DNA from: Acidiparvus fluvialis
GTDB lineage: Bacteria; Acidobacteriota; Holophagae; Holophagales; Holophagaceae
Reading direction: 5' to 3'
Length of the DNA: 12,556 nucleotides
Assembly: GCA_041263285.1 (NCBI GenBank)
Contig: JBFSVS010000022.1
Coordinates: forward strand, 1-12,556
The translations under genes were made by a program, and so were the position numbers. Below are positions 7,246 to 12,556 of the stretch, piece by piece (within the stretch, counting starts at the first letter, position 1; the number at the start of each line of letters is the position of its first letter). The notes beneath the pieces were generated by a model. It saw only the letters and a list, made by a program, of their open reading frames with translations, was not told the DNA's origin and made no database searches.

Positions 7246-7617
7246 CTATCGCATCGGTTTACGAAGTTCTCGAGAAACCGACTTGACCAAGCCCGTGGGG
7301 GACACGGAAGGATCGAGACCGGCCGCCTGCAACTTTCGTGTGGCACGCTCTAATTCGCCCTGTATCTTGTGCATTTGTTCTCGTAGTTGCAGAATCACTT
7401 CAATACCCGCAAGGTTGACCCCCAGATCGCGTGTGAGATTGAGAATAAATTCCAAACGCTCCAAATCATCTTCACTATAAAGACGGGTCTTGCCTTCCGT
7501 ACGGGAAGGTTTTAGTAAGCCTTCTTTTTCGTATAACCGAAGCGTTTGGGGATGAATCCCGTAGCGTCGCGATACGACCCCAATCATGTAGGCGCCTTGT
7601 CGTCCATCTGTTCTCAT
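7246..7617 (-). CDS. hspR: HspR, MerR-family heat-shock repressor
   Basis: HspR is a MerR-type repressor that in Streptomyces, Mycobacterium and Helicobacter controls dnaK operons and clpB, using DnaK as co-repressor to sense free chaperone. The 123 residues match the usual HspR size. The winged helix-turn-helix spans about 10-60, with YMIGVVSRRYGIHPQTLRLYEKEGLLKPSRT (10-40) closely following the HspR pattern and a wing arginine in the TRLYSEDDLERL segment (44-55). A coiled coil covers about 70-98 and a basic tail follows. No metal-binding cysteines are present, as expected for HspR rather than metal-sensing MerR proteins. It lies 18 bases after the dnaJ stop, with GAGGT six bases before its ATG, so it is the third gene of the dnaK-dnaJ-hspR operon and probably autoregulated. 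Identity is very likely. Confidence 0.93.
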   Translation of the reverse strand: MRTDGRQGAYMIGVVSRRYGIHPQTLRLYEKEGLLKPSRTEGKTRLYSEDDLERLEFILNLTRDLGVNLAGIEVILQLREQMHKIQGELERATRKLQAAGLDPSVSPTGLVKSVSRELRKPMR

Positions 7618-7635
7618 GATGAAACCTCAATGGTG

Positions 7636-8715
7636 TTATGCATAAAATTGATCTCGTTCATTTCGGGTGGATGCATCATTAAGTTCAGCGAGCTCTCTCA
7701 AAAGATCCTTGCTGCGCTCATCTTGAATTGTCGGGGTTACTACGTGAATCTCAGCAAAGAGATCCCCCCGCTGCTCACTTCGCATGATGGGCATCCCCTG
7801 TCCCTTGACCCGTAATTTGGTTCCGGTTTGTATACCGGGAGGTATCTTGAGCGTGGTGACTCCTTCGGGAGTAGGAATTTCAATCTTAGCCCCCAGCGCA
7901 GCCTCGCTAAATGAAACGGGTAGGGAAACATACAAGTTGTTACCCTTGCGATCAAAACGAGGATCGGGATCAATGGAAATTTGTAAATAAAAATCCCCCG
8001 ATCCTCCGCCTCGATGTCCCGCCTCCCCTTTTCCTGCCACCCGAAGTCGACTTCCTTCGTCGACCCCCGGCGGTATGGCGATGGTTAAAGTTTCTTGCTT
8101 GGGCCGTTTGCCTTGGCCCCGACAAACGGAACAAGCGGGCGCGGTATACCCACGTCCCTCACAGGCGGAGCAGAGCTGCATCCCGCCAAAAAGAAAATTG
8201 CGCGATTGAAAACGGCCTTGCCCTTTACATTGGGCACAGGTCTTTTTTTGGGCAAGGGTGTCACCCGTTCCTTGGCACGGTGCACACGATTCTGATCGTT
8301 GTACCCCGATGGTTAATTTGGTTCCACGAAAAGATTCCGCGAATCCCAAGCGAACACTATGAACGAGGTCAGAACCTCGTTCGGGACCCGACCGCTGAAT
8401 TTGGGTCCCAAACAGATTCCCTAAATCGATCCCGCCGCTAAAATCGAAACCAGAAAAGTTCCCCGATGAAAATCCTGGCGGCGTTACCCCAGGACCCTGG
8501 GGATCTCCGTACGTGTCATAGTTAGACCGCTTCGTTGGATCCGATAAATTCTCATACGCCTCAGAAATTTCTTTGAAGCGATCCTCAGACTGTTGACTGT
8601 TGGGATTGAGATCGGGATGATATTTTCGCGCGAGCTTCCGATAGGCTTTTTTAATATCCTCTTCGGTCGCTCCCTTGGGAACCCCCAGTGCTTTATAGTA
8701 ATCACGTTTGGCCAT
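7636..8715 (-). CDS. dnaJ: Chaperone protein DnaJ
   Basis: DnaJ is the Hsp40 co-chaperone that delivers unfolded proteins to DnaK and stimulates its ATPase in the cytosol. The 359-residue protein has a J domain (about 4-68) with the essential HPD (33-35). A Gly/Phe-rich linker (about 70-110) is followed by four CxxCxGxG zinc repeats (C144, C160, C182, C195 lead each) and C-terminal substrate-binding domains through about residue 335. It is somewhat shorter than the E. coli protein (376), mainly in the linker. I placed the start at ATG 8715, which gives the canonical MAKRDYY. It has AAGGTG four bases upstream; the in-frame ATG at 8736 lies within the intergenic hairpin. It follows dnaK across a 66-base gap containing a strong stem and precedes hspR. 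Identity is secure. Confidence 0.97.
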   Translation of the reverse strand: MAKRDYYKALGVPKGATEEDIKKAYRKLARKYHPDLNPNSQQSEDRFKEISEAYENLSDPTKRSNYDTYGDPQGPGVTPPGFSSGNFSGFDFSGGIDLGNLFGTQIQRSGPERGSDLVHSVRLGFAESFRGTKLTIGVQRSESCAPCQGTGDTLAQKKTCAQCKGQGRFQSRNFLFGGMQLCSACEGRGYTAPACSVCRGQGKRPKQETLTIAIPPGVDEGSRLRVAGKGEAGHRGGGSGDFYLQISIDPDPRFDRKGNNLYVSLPVSFSEAALGAKIEIPTPEGVTTLKIPPGIQTGTKLRVKGQGMPIMRSEQRGDLFAEIHVVTPTIQDERSKDLLRELAELNDASTRNERDQFYA

Positions 8716-8731
8716 GAGGCACCTTCGTGGA

Positions 8732-8777
8732 TTCAAGACACCGACCCGAGCTGAGTAGCCCCGGTCGGTGTCTTGAA
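8732..8777 (-). repeat. 15-bp perfect stem-loop between dnaK and dnaJ
   Basis: TTCAAGACACCGACC (8732-8746) is the exact reverse complement of 8763-8777, with a 16-base loop that itself contains a short GCT/AGC pairing. In the transcript it begins four bases after the dnaK stop and ends 16 bases before the dnaJ ATG. There is no U-run after it, so it is more likely an mRNA-stabilising, processing or partial-attenuation structure than a full terminator. Confidence 0.8.
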
Positions 8778-8781
8778 AGAC

Positions 8782-10674
8782 TTAGACCACTTCCGCGTCA
8801 ATCACGGTTTCGTCTTTAGGCTTTTCCGATTGACCCGACGTTCCGTTATTGGCCCCGGAATCACTCGGAGGCGGCGTGGATTTATAAATCGACTCCGCTA
8901 ATTTATGAGACTTAGTCGTGAGGGTTTCGAGCGCAGACTTAATCGCTTCCGCGTCTTGGCCTTCGAGGGCTTTCTTAGCGCCCACCAAAGCTTCCTCTGC
9001 TTCTTTTTTATCCGCCTCAGGTAATTTATCCCCATTCTCTTTGATGAGTTTCTCCACCTGATAAACCATTTGATCAAGATGATTGCGACTCTCTAAGACG
9101 GCTTTGCGGGCTTCGTCTTCCGACTGATGCATTTCTGCATCTTTAATCTTGGCGTCAATCTCTTCCTTAGACAGACCCGTGGAGCCCGTCAACGTGATGC
9201 TGGCATCTTTGCCTGTGCCCTTATCTTTGGCCGTGACATGAACAATACCGTTGGCATCAATATCAAACGTGACTTCCACTTGAGGAATGCCGCGCGGTGC
9301 GGGTGCAATGCCCCCTAAGTGAAAACGCCCCAAAAGTTTGTTCGCCTCCACGAGGGGTCGTTCCCCTTGAAATACTTCGATATCCACTCCGGGTTGGTTA
9401 TCCACCGCCGTGGTGTAGACCTCCGAGCGCTTAGTGGGAATCGTGGTATTACGAGGAATAATGACACTCATCTGGCCACCGTTCGCATTGATGCCTAGAG
9501 AGAGCGGGGTTACGTCGAGCAATAAAACCCCTTTCACATCACCCGCTAAAACACCGGCTTGTACGGCTGCCCCGAGCGCGACGACCTCATCAGGGTTCAC
9601 GCTATGGTTGGGCTCTTTCCCAAAGATCTGTTTGACAAGCTCTTTCACTTTAGGAATACGAGTGGATCCTCCGACCATCACCACTTCTTGAATCTGATCC
9701 TTCGATAGGCCTGCATCCTTGAGTGCATTTTCACAGGGCTGTCGTAATTTATTAATGACCGATTCGATCATTAATTCAAACTTGGCGCGACTGAGGGTTT
9801 GAGTAATATGCTTAGGACCACTGGCATTCGCGGTGATAAAAGGAATGGAAATATCGGTTTGCGTCGTACTCGATAATTCAATCTTTGCTTTTTCCGCCGC
9901 TTCTTTCAATCGTTGCATGGCCTCTGCCTGAGGACGTAAATCAATCCCTTCAGATTTCTTAAATTCCTCGAGGAGCCATTCGATAATGGCTTGATCGACA
10001 TTATCTCCCCCTAAGTGCGTGTCGCCATTGGTCGATTTAACTTCGACGACTCCGTCGCTCACTTCGAGAATGGAAATATCAAACGTTCCTCCTCCAAAAT
10101 CGAAGACGGCAATGGTGCTCTCTTTTTTCTTGTCTAATCCATAGGCCAAAGCGGCTGCGGTAGGTTCATTCACAATACGCATGACTTCCAGTCCGGCAAT
10201 GGTGCCCGCATCCTTGGTTGCTTGACGCTGTGCATCATTGAAGTACGCAGGAACCGTGATAACGGCTTGAGTAACTTTTTGACCTAAATACGCTTCAGCC
10301 GCCTCTTTCATTTTGGTTAGGATGACCGCTGAAATATCCTCCGGAGAGAGATCTTGACCATTAACGGCCACCGCACATCCCCCCTTGGTATTCTTTTTGA
10401 TAGAATAAGGAACCAGCTTTTGTTCCTTCTCAGAGTCATTAAAAGGTAGACCCATAAACCTTTTGATGGAATAAATCGTGCTCTTCGGCTGAGCGACGGC
10501 TTGTCGCTTCGCTGATGCGCCCACTAAACGTTCTCCGGTCTTAGGGTTAAATCCCACGACGGACGGAGTCGTGTTGGATCCTTCCGGATTAGGGATGACT
10601 TTGGGCTGTCCGCCCTCCATGACCGCTACACAGCTGTTCGTGGTACCGAGGTCGATTCCGATGATTTTGCTCAT
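8782..10674 (-). CDS. dnaK: Chaperone protein DnaK (Hsp70)
   Basis: DnaK is the ATP-driven Hsp70 chaperone of the cytosol and, where HspR is present, its co-repressor. The 630-residue protein is of normal length. The ATPase domain starts with GIDLGTTNSCVAV (5-17) and carries FDFGGGTFD and the VGGSTRIPKV segment. The DVTPLSLGI linker leads into the substrate-binding beta domain and helical lid. The C-terminus is the typical acidic ETVIDAEVV. The insert around residues 75-100 (FMGLPFNDSEKEQK... region) is the one that separates diderm DnaKs from those of most monoderms. AAGGAGA lies six bases before the ATG. It is first in the operon with dnaJ and hspR; grpE, frequently between dnaK and dnaJ or ahead of dnaK, is absent from this window. 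Identity is secure. Confidence 0.99.
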   Translation of the reverse strand: MSKIIGIDLGTTNSCVAVMEGGQPKVIPNPEGSNTTPSVVGFNPKTGERLVGASAKRQAVAQPKSTIYSIKRFMGLPFNDSEKEQKLVPYSIKKNTKGGCAVAVNGQDLSPEDISAVILTKMKEAAEAYLGQKVTQAVITVPAYFNDAQRQATKDAGTIAGLEVMRIVNEPTAAALAYGLDKKKESTIAVFDFGGGTFDISILEVSDGVVEVKSTNGDTHLGGDNVDQAIIEWLLEEFKKSEGIDLRPQAEAMQRLKEAAEKAKIELSSTTQTDISIPFITANASGPKHITQTLSRAKFELMIESVINKLRQPCENALKDAGLSKDQIQEVVMVGGSTRIPKVKELVKQIFGKEPNHSVNPDEVVALGAAVQAGVLAGDVKGVLLLDVTPLSLGINANGGQMSVIIPRNTTIPTKRSEVYTTAVDNQPGVDIEVFQGERPLVEANKLLGRFHLGGIAPAPRGIPQVEVTFDIDANGIVHVTAKDKGTGKDASITLTGSTGLSKEEIDAKIKDAEMHQSEDEARKAVLESRNHLDQMVYQVEKLIKENGDKLPEADKKEAEEALVGAKKALEGQDAEAIKSALETLTTKSHKLAESIYKSTPPPSDSGANNGTSGQSEKPKDETVIDAEVV

Positions 10675-10691
10675 AATTTTTCTCCTTGTCT

Positions 10692-10710
10692 GGGCACCTA
10701 AAAAGTGCCC
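10692..10710 (-). repeat. GGGCAC-N7-GTGCCC hairpin in the dnaK leader
   Basis: GGGCAC (10692-10697) and GTGCCC (10705-10710) form a perfect six-pair GC-rich stem with a seven-base A/T-rich loop. It ends four bases before the AAGGAGA ribosome site. Its place at the start of a possible leader suits an mRNA-stabilising 5' hairpin, or an operator. It does not match the CIRCE element. Confidence 0.6.
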
Positions 10711-10718
10711 TATATTTC

Positions 10719-10747
10719 ACGCTAGCCCTCATTTTTAAAGGCGTCAA
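10719..10747 (-). promoter_or_regulatory. Candidate proximal dnaK promoter
   Basis: On the minus strand TTGACG (10747-10742), a 17-base spacer and TAGCGT (10724-10719) form a TTGAC/TANNNT-type promoter. It would start transcription just before the leader hairpin, giving a leader of about 38 bases. The -35 box is good and the -10 box weak. Confidence 0.4.
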
Positions 10748-10751
10748 ACAT

Positions 10752-10796
10752 ATCTACATAAACATACTCAATAAATATGAGTTAAATAATGTAGAT
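10752..10796. promoter_or_regulatory. 45-bp nested inverted repeat, candidate HspR (or other) operator
   Basis: The outer arms ATCTACAT (10752-10759) and ATGTAGAT (10789-10796) and the inner arms ACTCA (10766-10770) and TGAGT (10778-10782) share one centre at 10774. The spacings are symmetrical: six bases between arms on each side and seven in the middle. It lies in the 136-base divergent gap between dnaK and yacG, AT-rich throughout. The pentamer and N7 spacing recall the HspR HAIR element (CTTGAGT-N7-ACTCAAG), but the half-sites are in reversed order. Confidence 0.6.
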
Positions 10797-10824
10797 TATA
10801 GGTTAAAATAATGCAAATAAACAA
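10795..10824 (-). promoter_or_regulatory. Candidate distal dnaK promoter with perfect TATAAT
   Basis: On the minus strand TATAAT (10800-10795) is a perfect -10 box that overlaps the outer arm of the 45-bp inverted repeat. The best -35 is TTGTTT (10824-10819) at an 18-base spacing, inside the first codons of yacG. A protein bound to the repeat would cover the -10 box and start site. Confidence 0.45.
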
Positions 10825-11005
10825 CTTAAATCCTTGTCCAAAATGCCAAAAGCCCACCTTGTGGCAAGGCAATAGTAGCCGCCCTTTTTGTTCTGAACGA
10901 TGCCGCTTAGAGGATCTCGGAGCTTGGTCGGATGAATCGTATCGGGTCGCTGAAAACCCTCTAGAGGAAGAAGGAAGCGGTTGGACCGATGAGGGTGTTA
11001 CGTAG
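10811..11005 (+). CDS. yacG: DNA gyrase inhibitor YacG, small zinc protein
   Basis: YacG is a small zinc protein that in E. coli binds GyrB and blocks DNA gyrase from binding DNA. The 64 residues match the family length (about 60-70). Four zinc ligands are in place as C9-x2-C12-x14-C27-x3-C31, with the signature RPFCSERCRLEDLGAW (24-39) and the following SDESYRV. The acidic tail with a tryptophan (EEEGSGWTDEG, 52-62) corresponds to the part that contacts gyrase in the E. coli protein. A weak AGGT lies eight bases before the ATG. It is divergent from dnaK and shares its upstream gap with the 45-bp inverted repeat, so its transcription may respond to the same regulator. leuS follows 52 bases downstream on the same strand. 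Identity is confident from the signature despite the small size. Confidence 0.92.
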   Translation: MQINNLNPCPKCQKPTLWQGNSSRPFCSERCRLEDLGAWSDESYRVAENPLEEEGSGWTDEGVT

Positions 11006-11057
11006 ACCCCGGAGACCGTCCGTTAATCTGAAGTGGAGTTCGAGACACGTGAGTCCC

Positions 11058-12556
11058 ATGACCTATGATCCCCTACAACATGAAGTCAATATCCAAGAAC
11101 GTTGGATGAAAGAAAAAGCTTTTCGCGCGCCCTTTGCAAAAGAGATGACTCCCGCCACACCGACTTTTTATATGTTGGTGATGTTGCCTTATCCCAGCGG
11201 ACGTATTCACATGGGTCACGTTCGTAATTACACCCTGGGTGATGTGGTGGCGCGCTTTCAGCGCATGCGCGGGAAAAAAGTTATGCACACCATGGGATGG
11301 GACTCCTTTGGCTTACCGGCTGAAAATGCCGCCATTCAACATCAGATTCATCCTGCAATATGGACACGAAAAAATATTGCCGATATGAAAAAACAAATTC
11401 AACGACTGGGTATTAGCTATGACTGGGATCGTGAATTAGCGAGTTTTGAGCCTGCGTATTATCGATGGAATCAATGGTTCTTTTTGCAGATGTGGAAGCG
11501 GGGCGATGTGTTTCGTGCTCTCCGTAATGTGAATTGGTGCGAAGCGCTCGGGACAGTTTTGGCGAATGAGCAAGTCGTCGACGGCAAGGATGAACGTACC
11601 GGTCACCCCGTGGTTCAAAAACCAATGGAGCAATACTTCTTTGCAATCACCAAGTATGCCGACGAGTTGATTGAGGGTCTGGAGTCTCTTGATTGGCCCG
11701 AAAATATTAAGGCGATGCAGCGCCATTGGATTGGACGGTCCGCGGGCGCACGCTTATCCTTTGAGCTGATTTCCGGCGTACGCATTTCAGTCTTCACGAC
11801 CCGTATTGACACCCTATTCGGTGTTTCTTTTTTGGCGCTCTCTACGGAGCACCCCGTTATTCAAGAAGCAGCTCAAAGCGACCCAGATCTCGCTTCTTTT
11901 TGTCAAACCATTGGGAAACAGTCGCGTGAGGAACGATTGACGAGCGACGTTAAATTAGGTCACCGAACGCGCTTACAAGCTCGTCATCCGATGACGGGGG
12001 ATCTCATTCCCATCTTTGCCGCGAACTACGTATTGATGGATTATGGAACCGGTGCAGTGATGGGCGTTCCGGGTCACGATGAGCGAGATGAAGCGTTCGC
12101 CTTAAAATATCAACTCCCCATCGTGACGGTCATCGAGGCTCCCACGCGCTGGGAACCCGGCGTCTTGATTCATAGCGGTGACTTTAGTGGAATGACCAGT
12201 GAAGCAGCCAGCCATGCCTTGGTGAAAGCCCTGGCTCAGACGGCGGATGCGGAATGGATGCTCACCTTTAAATTAAAGGACTGGGGCCTTTCGCGGCAGC
12301 GGTATTGGGGAACCCCCATTCCGACGGTTCACTGTCCTCAGTGCGGGGTGGTACCTGAAACCGAAGACCGTCTGCCCGTCTTACTCCCGGAAGATATCCA
12401 ATTCTCAGGCCGCGGTGCCTCGCCCTTGACCACAAGCACGACCTTTCTTCGGGTGGCCTGTCCGGACTGCGGAACCGAGGCGCGTCGGGAGACGGATACG
12501 ATGGATACCTTTGTGGATTCCTCTTGGTACTGGCTTCGTTATCTTGATTCGAAAAA
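11058..12556 (+). CDS. leuS: Leucyl-tRNA synthetase, 5' part
   Basis: LeuRS charges tRNA-Leu with leucine in the cytosol and edits mischarged tRNA. The frame is open for 499 codons to the window edge, roughly the first 60 percent of a bacterial LeuRS. The HIGH-type motif is PYPSGRIHMGH (44-54). The CP1 editing domain holds the threonine-rich TTRID (247-251; usually TTRPD), YVLMDYGTGAVMGVPGHDERD (324-344) with the key aspartate 341, then LSRQRYWGTPIP (411-422). Cysteine pairs at 426/429 and 468/471 and RETDTMDTFVDSSWYWLRY (477-495) are typical of bacterial LeuRS. The short zinc knuckle after VNWC (158-161) lacks the usual later cysteines and reads DGKDERTGHPVV, a form seen in some lineages. 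ATG 11058 is used; the in-frame GTG at 11049 with GTGGAG 10 bases upstream is a real alternative. The KMSKS motif lies beyond the window. Confidence 0.96.
   Translation, partial: MTYDPLQHEVNIQERWMKEKAFRAPFAKEMTPATPTFYMLVMLPYPSGRIHMGHVRNYTLGDVVARFQRMRGKKVMHTMGWDSFGLPAENAAIQHQIHPAIWTRKNIADMKKQIQRLGISYDWDRELASFEPAYYRWNQWFFLQMWKRGDVFRALRNVNWCEALGTVLANEQVVDGKDERTGHPVVQKPMEQYFFAITKYADELIEGLESLDWPENIKAMQRHWIGRSAGARLSFELISGVRISVFTTRIDTLFGVSFLALSTEHPVIQEAAQSDPDLASFCQTIGKQSREERLTSDVKLGHRTRLQARHPMTGDLIPIFAANYVLMDYGTGAVMGVPGHDERDEAFALKYQLPIVTVIEAPTRWEPGVLIHSGDFSGMTSEAASHALVKALAQTADAEWMLTFKLKDWGLSRQRYWGTPIPTVHCPQCGVVPETEDRLPVLLPEDIQFSGRGASPLTTSTTFLRVACPDCGTEARRETDTMDTFVDSSWYWLRYLDSK

Noticed and set aside
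7911..8441. A 176-codon plus-strand open frame opposite dnaJ
   Set aside because: It lies wholly antisense to a well-conserved dnaJ zinc-finger region, has no family features and no ribosome site; it is a by-product of dnaJ codon use.
10675..10810. CIRCE element (TTAGCACTC-N9-GAGTGCTAA) upstream of dnaK
   Set aside because: No match was found; the GGGCAC hairpin only superficially resembles it, and HspR rather than HrcA is encoded in the operon.
11436..11812. Minus-strand open frames opposite leuS
   Set aside because: They are fully covered by the leuS reading frame, which shows continuous conserved motifs; no start signals are visible.

Overview
The window is gene-dense bacterial chromosome of roughly balanced base composition. 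It holds only housekeeping and stress genes, with no RNA genes, transposons, phage genes or CRISPR arrays. DnaK carries the N-domain insert typical of diderm (Gram-negative) bacteria, and two proteins have Sec-type signal peptides. The chaperone operon is dnaK-dnaJ-hspR with no grpE, under a MerR-family HspR regulator. HspR is known from Actinobacteria, Deinococcus-Thermus, Epsilonproteobacteria, Acidobacteriota and others. With a diderm-type DnaK and a tandem pair of secreted amidohydrolases, I lean to a non-proteobacterial Gram-negative lineage (an Acidobacteriota-like origin is a guess), but the window does not settle the taxonomy.

Layout. Bases 1-564 (minus) are the N-terminal part of rsmE, the 16S rRNA m3U methyltransferase. 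A 57-base divergent gap leads to terC/alx-like and ribF (plus, 622-2528), which overlap as ATGA. Facing them on the minus strand is a long run of genes. In transcription order these are dnaK (10674-8782), dnaJ (8715-7636), hspR (7617-7246), a zinc-ribbon DnaC/IstB-like ATPase (7143-6223), a MidA/NDUFAF7-type methyltransferase (6205-5153), and two tandem secreted amidohydrolases (5080-3767 and 3767-2559). Divergent from dnaK, on the plus strand, are yacG (10811-11005) and the 5' part of leuS (from 11058 to the window end).

How the parts work together. DnaK and DnaJ are a chaperone pair whose regulator, HspR, is the third gene; in known systems HspR represses its own operon with DnaK as co-repressor. 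The dnaK/yacG divergent gap holds a 45-bp nested inverted repeat overlapping a perfect TATAAT box that points toward dnaK. It is the best operator candidate here, although its core is the reverse arrangement of the known HAIR element. A 15-bp perfect stem separates dnaK from dnaJ, and a smaller hairpin sits in the dnaK leader.

The most unusual proteins are the upstream-intact, downstream-degenerate amidohydrolase pair, in which the second copy has lost every metal ligand I can identify, and the DnaC-like ATPase, whose Walker A lysine is an arginine. I found no clearly new multi-gene system; the regulatory DNA around dnaK and the amidohydrolase pair deserve the closest look.
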